DNA from: Hyphomicrobium_A sp965243865 | GTDB taxonomy: Bacteria > Pseudomonadota > Alphaproteobacteria > Rhizobiales > Hyphomicrobiaceae | Length of the DNA stretch: 64,000 nucleotides | Reading direction: 5' to 3' | NCBI RefSeq assembly: GCF_965243865.1 | Contig: NZ_OZ251603.1 | Span: 558,001 to 622,000, forward strand | In this document: positions 27,067 through 35,231 of the stretch, piece by piece | Layout of the letters: each line of letters opens with the position of its first letter | Numbering within the stretch: position 1 is the stretch's first letter | Program-made: the position numbers and the translations under genes | Notes under the pieces: model-generated | Database searches by the model: none | The model's input: only the letters and a program-made list of their open reading frames with translations | What the model was told of the DNA's origin: nothing

Positions 27067-27684
27067 ATGCCGAAGGAGACCACGACCGGTACCAGTGCCG
27101 GCCGAGAGGGGGAATGCGCTTGCCAAGTCGGGCGTCGCGCGATTGTGAAGGGGCTCGCGCTTGCCGGGTGTGCGGCAGCCACGGACATGCTTTCTGGATC
27201 GTCGGCGTTCGCTCAGTCCAAACGCTCACGCCCTGAACCGGGCGATCACCTCGTCTACATGACAGGCGACAACGAGGGGAAGGTTGTGGCCCCCGCCGAC
27301 GTCAAGCTCGGCGAGCCCCCCGTTCTCGTCTATCCGATGGATCCTAAGACGCAGACTGTCATTCAGTCGCGCGCCAGTCTCCTTCTGCTTGTTCGGCTGA
27401 AGGAAGACGAGATCGGACCATCAACAAAGCCGCACTCGGCCGATGGGATCGTCGCCTACTCGGCGGTCTGCACACACAACGGCTGCCCGATCACGAGCAT
27501 CCACGAAAACCAGCGCATGATCGTCTGCAACTGCCACGGCTCGACATTCGATGTCGGCAACGACGGTGCCGTCGCACACGGACCGGCCACGCGCAAACTA
27601 GCCATGCTGCCAGTCGCCATCACCGATGACGCACTGGTGGTTGCAGGGAAGCTGGACGGCCCGATCGGACCGCCAGCCGCGTGA
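27067..27684 (+). CDS. Rieske [2Fe-2S] protein with twin-arginine-like signal
   Basis: The start is the ATG at 27067, after GGGGAGTGAGG; an open frame back to 26677 crosses the sigma-54 promoter and is rejected. The 205-residue protein has a signal with GRRAIVKGLALAG (twin Arg, hydrophobic core, cleavage near SAFAQ). A Rieske fold then has the ligand pairs CTHNGC and CNCHGSTFD, which also supply the usual disulfide Cys. Arrangement and length resemble the Rieske subunits of bc1 or arsenite oxidase, but no cytochrome b or c1 gene is adjacent. It is followed after 54 bases by the PQQ dehydrogenase, so it may carry electrons from it. That is inference. Confidence 0.85.
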   Translation: MPKETTTGTSAGREGECACQVGRRAIVKGLALAGCAAATDMLSGSSAFAQSKRSRPEPGDHLVYMTGDNEGKVVAPADVKLGEPPVLVYPMDPKTQTVIQSRASLLLLVRLKEDEIGPSTKPHSADGIVAYSAVCTHNGCPITSIHENQRMIVCNCHGSTFDVGNDGAVAHGPATRKLAMLPVAITDDALVVAGKLDGPIGPPAA

Positions 27685-27738
27685 GCGGCAGAAAACTGCC
27701 GCACACCAAATCAATCGACAAAAAATTGGGAGGACACA

Positions 27739-29463
27739 ATGACACTACGACTACCCGTCGCTGCGATCGCATTGACGATCGCATCGGCGCTCAACGCGGC
27801 CGACTACAAGCCGGTCACCGATGCGCGCCTTGCCAATCCGGAACCTGAGAACTGGCTCCTTGCCAAGGGCAACTATGAGGGCTGGAGCTACTCGCCGCTC
27901 GACCAGATCAACACTTCGAACGTCGCAAAGTTGAAGCCGGTCTGGTCCGCCGCCACTGGCGTCGCTTCGGGTCACGAGGCACCCGCCATCGTCAACGGCG
28001 ATTACATGTTCGTCGCCACACCGCGCAACCAGGTCCTGGCGTTCGATGCCAAGACCGGCCGCTCCTTGTGGAAGTACCAGCGCGAACTGCCTGAGGGCTT
28101 CGGCGCGCTGCACATGACGAACCGCGGCGTCGCGCTTTGGGGCGATAAGGTCTACGTCGCCGGCATCGATTGCGTTCTGACGGCTCTCGATGCGAAGACC
28201 GGAACGAAAGTCTGGGAGTCTCCCGTTTGCGACTGGGAGAAGGAAAGCGCCTACATCACTTCCGCTCCGCTTGCCGTGAAGGGCAAGATCATCGTCGGTC
28301 CGTCTGGCGGCGAATTCGGCGTGCGCGGCTTCGTCAAGGCATTCGATGCCGAGACGGGCAAGCTCGCCTGGACTCGCTACTCGGTTCCGGCTCCCGGTGA
28401 ACCCGGTTCTGAAACCTGGCCGCAGGAAGGTCGCTGGAAAGACGCCTGGAAGAACGGCGGCGGCACCATGTGGATGCCCGGAAACTACGACGCGAAGAAT
28501 GAAGTCATCTACTGGGGCGTGGGCAACGGCGCACCGTGGCTCGGCGATCAGCGTCCCGGCGACAACCTCTATCTCGCCTCGGTCGTTTCACTCAATCCGG
28601 ACAACGGCGATATCATCAGCCACTTCCAGTATCACTGGAATGACTCCTGGGACTGGGCCGGCATGAATGCGCCGACGCTCGTCGAGTTCAATCGTGACGG
28701 CAAGAAGGTGCCGGGCCTCATCAGCGCCCAGCGCAATGGCCGCCTCTATTGGCTCGATCGCGATGCCAAGGGCAAGATCAGCTATGACAAGTCCGAAGGC
28801 TATGTGAAGAACAACGTCTTCAAGACCATTGATCCGAAGACGGGCCGTCCCACCTATAATGAGGACGCAAAGCCTGGCACCGACAAGACGGCAACCTACT
28901 GCCCGAGCCTTTGGGGCGGCAAGGACTGGCCGTATGAGGCGTACAATCCCAAGACCGGAATGCTGTACGTGCCCTTCAACGACAATCACTGCATGACGCT
29001 GACCGGCATGATCCAGCCCGTTCTGCCGGGTCAGTGGTCGGCAGGCGTCGACATCAAGAAACTTGACCTCAAGGTCGACGACAACTTCCCCTTCATTGGC
29101 GGCGTCCAGGCATGGAGCGTCGATGGCGGCAAGGAAGTCTGGCGCCAGACCTATAAGCACTCGTGGAACTTCGGTTCGATCCTGACGACGGCCGGTGGGT
29201 TGGTCTTCGTGGGCGGCACTAACGACCGCATGTTCCGCGCCTACGACGGCAAGAACGGCAAGCTGCTGTGGGAGTTCCCCACTCCGTCGGGCATTATCTC
29301 TCCGCCCAGCAGCTTCTCGATCGACGGCAAGCAGTACATCGCCGTTGTCTCTGGCTGGGGCGTGGATGCACAGTGGATCCAGGGCAAGATGCACGATCAG
29401 GTCGGCTGGGAGAAGTCGGTTCCTGAAGGCGGATCGATCTGGGTGTTCGCACTCGGCGAGTGA
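27739..29463 (+). CDS. PQQ-dependent quinoprotein alcohol dehydrogenase, calcium type
   Basis: This 574-residue periplasmic eight-bladed propeller has a signal ending near ALNAA, repeated tryptophan-docking motifs (ALDAKTGTKVWE, AFDAETGKLAW) and a GDQRPGDN segment. The likely catalytic Asp is D305 in SWDWAG. The residue two further on is A307, not Asp, which by established criteria suggests calcium rather than lanthanide use. The vicinal disulfide of methanol dehydrogenases is missing (A123-L124 instead of Cys-Cys). No C-terminal cytochrome c domain is present, so an external acceptor is needed. RBS GGGAGG. Substrate is unknown; alcohols are likely. Confidence 0.88.
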   Translation: MTLRLPVAAIALTIASALNAADYKPVTDARLANPEPENWLLAKGNYEGWSYSPLDQINTSNVAKLKPVWSAATGVASGHEAPAIVNGDYMFVATPRNQVLAFDAKTGRSLWKYQRELPEGFGALHMTNRGVALWGDKVYVAGIDCVLTALDAKTGTKVWESPVCDWEKESAYITSAPLAVKGKIIVGPSGGEFGVRGFVKAFDAETGKLAWTRYSVPAPGEPGSETWPQEGRWKDAWKNGGGTMWMPGNYDAKNEVIYWGVGNGAPWLGDQRPGDNLYLASVVSLNPDNGDIISHFQYHWNDSWDWAGMNAPTLVEFNRDGKKVPGLISAQRNGRLYWLDRDAKGKISYDKSEGYVKNNVFKTIDPKTGRPTYNEDAKPGTDKTATYCPSLWGGKDWPYEAYNPKTGMLYVPFNDNHCMTLTGMIQPVLPGQWSAGVDIKKLDLKVDDNFPFIGGVQAWSVDGGKEVWRQTYKHSWNFGSILTTAGGLVFVGGTNDRMFRAYDGKNGKLLWEFPTPSGIISPPSSFSIDGKQYIAVVSGWGVDAQWIQGKMHDQVGWEKSVPEGGSIWVFALGE

Positions 29464-29475
29464 TCTTTGAAACGG

Positions 29476-29511
29476 CCCCGACCCGCGCATCTTGAGCAGC
29501 GCGGGTCGGGG
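29476..29511 (+). terminator. Strong hairpin between the PQQ dehydrogenase and molybdenum hydroxylase genes
   Basis: A perfect 13-bp stem (29476-29488 with 29499-29511, CCCCGACCCGCGC on the left) and a ten-base loop lie 12 bases after the PQQ dehydrogenase stop. Only a short AT-rich ATTT follows, so it is more likely a partial terminator or mRNA-end stabiliser that sets different levels for the flanking genes. Confidence 0.6.
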
Positions 29512-29562
29512 ATTTGAGCAGGCAGCAGCGGGCGACTTCTCGGGAGCGAAGGGAGGACAGCA

Positions 29563-30015
29563 ATGCTCACCATCAGCGTGAACGGCAAAGAAATAAAATT
29601 CGACGGCGACCCCAACACGCCACTGCTTTGGTTCGTGCGCGACGAGCTTGGGCTTACGGGCACGAAATATGGCTGCGGAGTAGGACTCTGCGGCGCATGC
29701 ACCGTGCATCTCGACGGCACGGCGGTTCGCGGCTGTCAGACGGCGGTCAGCGAAGCAGCCGGCAAGAAGGTGACGACGATCGAAGGGTTGAGCGCCGACG
29801 GTAATCACCCCGTGCAGCAGGCATGGCGTGACCTGAACGTTCCCCAGTGTGGATTCTGCCAAGCTGGCCAGATGATGCAGGCAGCTTCTCTGCTCGCCAA
29901 GAACCGCGCCCCGACGGATGCAGAAATCGTCGATGAGATGACCGGAAACATATGCAGGTGCGGGTGCTATGAGCGCATTCACGCTGCCGTGCGCGTTGCG
30001 GCGGGGGGCGTCTGA
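29563..30015 (+). CDS. Molybdenum hydroxylase small subunit, 2x[2Fe-2S] (IorA-like)
   Basis: This 150-residue protein has the xanthine-dehydrogenase-family iron-sulfur subunit layout: a plant-type ferredoxin domain (CGVGLCGACTVHLDG) and a C-terminal all-helical domain (CGFCQAGQMM and CRCGCYERI). An excellent GGGAGG Shine-Dalgarno precedes the ATG. It is followed two bases later by the large subunit. In two-subunit enzymes of this kind (isoquinoline oxidoreductase, some aldehyde dehydrogenases) electrons leave through this subunit to an external cytochrome or Rieske protein. The FAD subunit is absent. Confidence 0.92.
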   Translation: MLTISVNGKEIKFDGDPNTPLLWFVRDELGLTGTKYGCGVGLCGACTVHLDGTAVRGCQTAVSEAAGKKVTTIEGLSADGNHPVQQAWRDLNVPQCGFCQAGQMMQAASLLAKNRAPTDAEIVDEMTGNICRCGCYERIHAAVRVAAGGV

Positions 30016-30017
30016 TC

Positions 30018-32390
30018 ATGCTGCACTATTTCGAAAAGCAAAGCGGCCCTGCGGACAACCCGCCGGTGCGCGCCATTCTTGAGAACGTCAGCCGGCGCTC
30101 CTTCATCGGCGGCGTGTTGAAGACCTCGGGCGTCGCCTTGGCGCTGCAGATCGTTCCCGGTACGGCCAACGCATATGACGCGTACCCAACCGGCGCCGCC
30201 GGCATGCCGCACGGCGTCGTCAGCGATCCGCACGTCTTCGTCGCTATCGACAAGGACGGCCAGGTCACCATCGTCGCCCATCGCTCGGAAATGGGTACAG
30301 GCGCACGCACCAGCCTGCCCATGGTCGTTGCCGATGAGATGGAAGCCGATTGGCAGCGCGTTCGCGTCGTCCAGGCACCGGGCGATGAGCCTCGCTACGG
30401 CAACCAGGACACCGACGGCTCTCGCAGCGTGCGCCACTTCATCCAGCCGATGCGCGAGTGCGGCGCGGCCATGCGCTTCATGCTCGAAGCAGCAGCAGCC
30501 GTCCATTGGGGTGTCGACCGCTCGCTGTGCAAAGCGTCGAACCACGAGGTTGTCCAACTCTCCAAGGGCCCCGACGGCAAGCTCACCGAGTCGAAAAAGA
30601 AGATCGGCTACGGCGCGCTTGCGACCATCGCCATGGCGATGCCAGTGCCGCGGCCCGATCAGATCACGTTCAAGGACCCGAGCCAGTTCCGTTACATGGG
30701 CAAGGGCAAGACGCAGATCGTCGACCTGCACGACATCACGGTCGGCAAGGCGATCTACGGCGCTGATGTGCGACTTCCCGGCATGAAGCACGCGGTGATC
30801 GCGCGCCCGCCTGTCGTCGGCGGCAAGGTCAAGAAGTTCGATGCGAGCGAGACCAAGAAGGTGCCAGGCGTCGAGGCCGTGCACGAAATGGGTGGCTGGG
30901 CAGCACCTGCAAAGTTTGCTCCCCTCGGCGGCGTCGCCGTCATCGCCAACTCGACCTACGCAGCATTGCAGGGCCGCGAGAAGCTCGCGATCGAATGGGA
31001 GGATGGGCCAAATGCCGTCTATAACTCCCCGGCCTATCGCGATGCCATGATCGCCGCGGCGGCAAAGCCCGGGAAGGTGATCCGCAACCAGGGCGATGCC
31101 GACGCAGCCTTCGCCAACGCAGCCGAAGTGTTCGCCGCCGACTACACGCAGCAGCACGTCGCCCAAGCCTCTATGGAGCCGCCCGTTGCCCTCGCCCGCA
31201 TCGTCGACGGCAAGATCGAGGTCTGGGCGCCGGTCCAGAGCCCCTATGGCACGCGCGAAGACATCGCCAAGACGATGGGCGTGCCGATCGAAGACGTAAC
31301 TGTGCACGTGACGTTGCTCGGTGGTGGCTTCGGTCGGAAATCGAAGTGCGACTTCGCCATTGAAGCCGTGCAGCTTTCCAAGGCGCTCGGCGGCACGCCA
31401 GTGCGCGTGCAATGGACGCGCGAGGACGACCTGCAGCACGCGTTCTATCACACCACCTCGGCAGAGAGGATCGAGGTCGCACTCAACAAGGCCGGCAAGG
31501 TCACCGGCTGGAGGCATCGCACGGTTGCTCCGTCGATCCTGTCGACCTTCGCCGAGGACAGCGGCTACCAGTTCAAGATCGAATACGGCATGGGCTTTGT
31601 CGATATGCCGTTCGACATCCCGAACATCCGTTGCGAGAACGGACAGGCCTTCGCGCACACACGCATCGGCTGGTTCCGCTCGGTGTCCAATATCCCGCGC
31701 GCATTTGCGGTGCAGTCGTTTGTCACCGAGCTCGCCCATAAGCTCGGCCGCGATCCCAAGGACATGCTGTTGGAGATGATCGGCCCCGACCGCGTCATCG
31801 ACATCAAGACCGCAGGCATGCCGGAGGACTTCTGGAACTACGGCGAGCCTTATCCGGAATTTCCCATCGATACGGCACGCCTGAAGAACGTTGTGAACGT
31901 CGCCGCGGACAAGGCCGGCTGGGGCAAAAAGCTCCCCGACCGGCAAGGTCTAGGTATCGCGGTCCACCGCTCGTTCGTCACCTATGTGGCGTCGGTCGTA
32001 CACGTCGCGATCGACGACGATGGCACCATTCGCGTTCCTGAGGTCACGACCGCCATCGATTGCGGCTTCTACATCAACCCCGAGCGCATTCGCTCGCAAG
32101 TTGAAGGTGCGGCCGTAATGGGTATGTCGACGGCGATGTACAGTGGCATCACCTTCAAAGACGGACGCGCCGAGCAGTCCAACTTCGGCGATTTCTCCGT
32201 CGCGCGCATGGGGAACTTTCCGCAGAAGGTCAATGTGCACATCATCGAACCGACGTCACCGACGCACCACGCAACGGGAGTCGGTGAGCCCGGCGTTCCG
32301 CCCTTCGCTCCGGCACTCTGCAACGCCATTTTCGCTGCCACTGGCAAGCGGCTGCGCAGCTTGCCCACTGGGGAAAAGCTAGAGGCATAG
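30018..32390 (+). CDS. Molybdenum hydroxylase large subunit (IorB-like aldehyde dehydrogenase)
   Basis: This 790-residue xanthine-dehydrogenase-family molybdopterin subunit has an N-terminal twin-arginine signal (SRRSFIGGVLKTSGVALAL, residues about 28-50), so the complex is exported folded. Cofactor motifs include TLLGGGFGRKSKCDF and the catalytic-Glu region GVGEPGVPPFAP near the end. With the small subunit it probably oxidises aldehydes or N-heterocycles in the periplasm. Next to a PQQ alcohol dehydrogenase, an aldehyde substrate is the simplest reading. The XdhC at 16417 is the likely maturation factor. Confidence 0.9.
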   Translation: MLHYFEKQSGPADNPPVRAILENVSRRSFIGGVLKTSGVALALQIVPGTANAYDAYPTGAAGMPHGVVSDPHVFVAIDKDGQVTIVAHRSEMGTGARTSLPMVVADEMEADWQRVRVVQAPGDEPRYGNQDTDGSRSVRHFIQPMRECGAAMRFMLEAAAAVHWGVDRSLCKASNHEVVQLSKGPDGKLTESKKKIGYGALATIAMAMPVPRPDQITFKDPSQFRYMGKGKTQIVDLHDITVGKAIYGADVRLPGMKHAVIARPPVVGGKVKKFDASETKKVPGVEAVHEMGGWAAPAKFAPLGGVAVIANSTYAALQGREKLAIEWEDGPNAVYNSPAYRDAMIAAAAKPGKVIRNQGDADAAFANAAEVFAADYTQQHVAQASMEPPVALARIVDGKIEVWAPVQSPYGTREDIAKTMGVPIEDVTVHVTLLGGGFGRKSKCDFAIEAVQLSKALGGTPVRVQWTREDDLQHAFYHTTSAERIEVALNKAGKVTGWRHRTVAPSILSTFAEDSGYQFKIEYGMGFVDMPFDIPNIRCENGQAFAHTRIGWFRSVSNIPRAFAVQSFVTELAHKLGRDPKDMLLEMIGPDRVIDIKTAGMPEDFWNYGEPYPEFPIDTARLKNVVNVAADKAGWGKKLPDRQGLGIAVHRSFVTYVASVVHVAIDDDGTIRVPEVTTAIDCGFYINPERIRSQVEGAAVMGMSTAMYSGITFKDGRAEQSNFGDFSVARMGNFPQKVNVHIIEPTSPTHHATGVGEPGVPPFAPALCNAIFAATGKRLRSLPTGEKLEA

Positions 32391-32413
32391 CAACCGCCCA
32401 CCCCACCGAGACC

Positions 32414-32437
32414 GGGATGCCGCTGAAGCGGCATCCC
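32414..32437 (+). terminator. Hairpin terminator-like element after the molybdenum hydroxylase genes
   Basis: A perfect 10-bp stem GGGATGCCGC/GCGGCATCCC with a TGAA loop lies 24 bases beyond the stop codon. No T-tract follows (CAATGACC), so classic intrinsic termination is uncertain. It separates this operon from aceE. Confidence 0.5.
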
Positions 32438-32542
32438 CAATGACCGCGAAATCTGCGGCTTCCCGCTGTCGTGTTGCATAACGCATGCACGACGGCGCGG
32501 TGACGTGCGGCTTTCGTAACCCCAATTCGAGGACCACCGACG

Positions 32543-35206
32543 ATGCAGAACGAAGCGAACGACAAGCTGCGCGAAGAGCGCGAATGGTTGGACGCGATTT
32601 CCTCTGTCATCGCGTTCGATGGAACGCATCGCGCCGATGAGGTGCTGCAGACAGCCGTCGATGAGGCGCGTCGCTCCGGAGCCCAGCTTCCGTTTGCCGC
32701 ACGCACCGCCTACGTCAACACCATTCCTGCCGACCAGGAGCCCAAGCACGAGGGCCACCTCGACGTCGAGCATCGCATTCGCTCCGCCATCCGCTGGAAT
32801 GCGGCCATGATCGTGCTGCGTGCGAACAAGGATTCATCCGAACTGGGCGGCCACATCGCCAGCTTCCAGTCTGCAGCCACGCTGTACGACACGGGCTTCG
32901 AGCATTTCTGGCACGCACCATCCGCGACACACGGCGGCGATCTTGTCTTTATGCAGGGTCACTCCTCGCCTGGCATCTACGCGCGCGCATTCCTCGAAGG
33001 ACGGCTCACCGAGGAGCAGATCTGCAACTTCCGGCAGGAAGTCGATGGCAACGGCGTCTCCTCCTATCCCCATCCCTGGTTGATGCCCGATTTCTGGCAG
33101 TTCCCGACAGTCTCCATGGGCCTTGGTCCGCTCATGGCGATCTATCAGGCGCGCTTCCTCAAATACCTCAAAGGTCGCGAGCTGCTCGACACCGACAGGC
33201 GCCACGTCTGGGTCTTCTGCGGCGATGGTGAGATGGATGAGCCCGAAAGCCTCGGCGCCATTTCGCTTGCCGGGCGCGAGAAGCTCGACAACCTCATCTT
33301 TGTCATCAATTGCAACCTGCAGCGGCTCGACGGCCCAGTGCGTGGCAACGGCAAGATCATCCAGGAGCTCGAGGGCAACTTCCGCGGCGCCGGCTGGAAC
33401 GTGATCAAGGTCATCTGGGGTTCCAACTGGGACGAGCTTCTGGCGCGCGACACTTCCGGCAAGCTGCGTCAGCTGATGGAAGAGTGCGTCGACGGCGACT
33501 ACCAGGACTTCAAATCGAAAGATGGCGCCTATATCCGAAAGAACTTCTTCGGCCGCTATCCCGAAACCGCCGCGATGGTTGCCGACTGGTCCGACGAGCG
33601 CATCTGGAAGCTGACGCGCGGCGGCCATGACCCCTCGAAAGTGTTCGCCGCCTACAAATCGGCCGTCGAGCACCGCGGACAGCCGACTGTCATCCTTGCC
33701 AAAACCGTCAAGGGATACGGCATGGGCAACGCCGGCGAAGCGCAGATGATCATCCATCAGCAGAAGAAGATGGAGATCGATGCCCTGCGCCAGTTCCGCA
33801 ACCGCTTTCAGGTTCCGGTGCCCGAGTCAGAAATCGAGAAGCTGCCATTCATTCGCTTCGCCGAAGATTCCGAGGAGATGCGCTACCTCAAGGAGCGGCG
33901 CGATCGCCTGGGCGGATACTTGCCCGCGCGCCGCCGGCGCTCGGAGAGCCTTCCCGCTCCCACGCTGACGCAATTCGAAGGTCAGCTGAAGAGCACCGAG
34001 GATCGCGAGATCTCCACCACCATGGCCTTCGTGCGCGTGCTTTCCACTCTGCTGCGCGACAAGACCCTCGGGCCCCGCATCGTGCCCATCGTGCCGGATG
34101 AAAGCCGGACCTTCGGCATGGAAGGCATGTTCCGCCAGTTCGGCATCTTCAGCCAGGTCGGCCAGCTCTACCGTCCATCCGACGCTGGAGAGCTGATGTT
34201 CTACAAGGAGGACAGCCGCGGGCAGATGCTGCAGGAGGGCATCAACGAGGCAGGCGCCATGTCGTCGTGGATTGCTGCAGCGACCAGCTACTCCACCTCC
34301 AACTTTCCGATGATCCCCTTCTACATCTTCTATTCGATGTTCGGCTTCCAGCGCGTCGGCGATCTCGCCTGGGCAGCCGGCGACAGCCGCGCCCGCGGAT
34401 TCCTCATCGGCGGAACGTCCGGCCGCACGACCCTCAACGGAGAGGGCCTGCAGCACGAGGACGGGCACAGCCATCTCCTCGCTGCCACCATCCCCAATTG
34501 CATCTCGTACGATCCCACCTACGCCTACGAGCTCGCGATCATCATCCAGAACGGCCTGCAGCGCATGATCGAGCGGCAGGAAGACGTCTTCTACTACCTC
34601 ACCGTCCTCAACGAGAATTACACTCACCCGGCGATGCCCGAAGGCGTCGAGGAAGGCGTCATCAAGGGTATCTATCTTCTCCGCAGCACTGAGGGCGAGA
34701 AGGGAAGCCGCCGCGTTCACTTGATGGGCTCGGGAGCGATCCTGCGCGAGGTGATCGCCGGCGCAGAGCTGCTTGAAAAGGACTTCGGCATCGGTGCCGA
34801 CATCTGGAGCGTTACCAGCTTCACCGAGCTGGCGCGCGAAGCTCAGGAGGTTGAGCGCTGGAACCTCCTGCATCCGTTGGAGACGCCTCGCGTTCCCTAC
34901 ATCACGCGCGTGATGTCGGATCGACCGGCCGGCCCCGCCATCGCTTCGACCGACTATATGAAAGCCTTCGCCGACCAGGTGCGCGCCTTCGTGCCGTACT
35001 CCTACAGCGTACTCGGCACCGACGGCTTCGGCCGCTCCGACTATCGCCGCCGCTTGCGCTTCCACTTCGAGGTTGATCGCCACTTCGTCGCCGTCTCCGC
35101 GCTCAAGGCGCTCGCGGACGAGAACAAACTTCCATCGACCGTCGTTGCCGACGCAATCGCGCGCTACGGCATCGACCCCGACAAGCCCAATCCGGTGAAG
35201 GCATGA
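32543..35206 (+). CDS. aceE: Pyruvate dehydrogenase E1 component, homodimeric type
   Basis: This 887-residue thiamine-diphosphate enzyme is of the AceE type (single large chain, not PdhA/PdhB). It has HSSPGIYARAFLEGRL, the ThDP motif GDGEMDEPES...NLIFVINCN near residue 230, and GRTTLNGEGLQHEDGHS. It decarboxylates pyruvate and transfers acetyl to the lipoyl domain of AceF. The upstream 100 bases contain an imperfect inverted repeat (GTCGTG 32468-32473 / CACGAC 32488-32493) that could be an operator. It is followed by aceF and lpd with short gaps. Confidence 0.95.
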   Translation: MQNEANDKLREEREWLDAISSVIAFDGTHRADEVLQTAVDEARRSGAQLPFAARTAYVNTIPADQEPKHEGHLDVEHRIRSAIRWNAAMIVLRANKDSSELGGHIASFQSAATLYDTGFEHFWHAPSATHGGDLVFMQGHSSPGIYARAFLEGRLTEEQICNFRQEVDGNGVSSYPHPWLMPDFWQFPTVSMGLGPLMAIYQARFLKYLKGRELLDTDRRHVWVFCGDGEMDEPESLGAISLAGREKLDNLIFVINCNLQRLDGPVRGNGKIIQELEGNFRGAGWNVIKVIWGSNWDELLARDTSGKLRQLMEECVDGDYQDFKSKDGAYIRKNFFGRYPETAAMVADWSDERIWKLTRGGHDPSKVFAAYKSAVEHRGQPTVILAKTVKGYGMGNAGEAQMIIHQQKKMEIDALRQFRNRFQVPVPESEIEKLPFIRFAEDSEEMRYLKERRDRLGGYLPARRRRSESLPAPTLTQFEGQLKSTEDREISTTMAFVRVLSTLLRDKTLGPRIVPIVPDESRTFGMEGMFRQFGIFSQVGQLYRPSDAGELMFYKEDSRGQMLQEGINEAGAMSSWIAAATSYSTSNFPMIPFYIFYSMFGFQRVGDLAWAAGDSRARGFLIGGTSGRTTLNGEGLQHEDGHSHLLAATIPNCISYDPTYAYELAIIIQNGLQRMIERQEDVFYYLTVLNENYTHPAMPEGVEEGVIKGIYLLRSTEGEKGSRRVHLMGSGAILREVIAGAELLEKDFGIGADIWSVTSFTELAREAQEVERWNLLHPLETPRVPYITRVMSDRPAGPAIASTDYMKAFADQVRAFVPYSYSVLGTDGFGRSDYRRRLRFHFEVDRHFVAVSALKALADENKLPSTVVADAIARYGIDPDKPNPVKA

Positions 35207-35231
35207 CCCGCACAACGTGGACCAGACAGCT

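Noticed and set aside
27739..29463. Lanthanide-dependent (XoxF-type) dehydrogenase
   Set aside because: The residue two after the presumed catalytic Asp is Ala (A307), not Asp, and the adjacent Cys pair is missing.
29979..31946. Long minus-strand open frame (655 codons) opposite the molybdenum hydroxylase large subunit
   Set aside because: It is antisense to a clear gene, and its translation lacks recognisable motifs; high GC produces such shadow frames.
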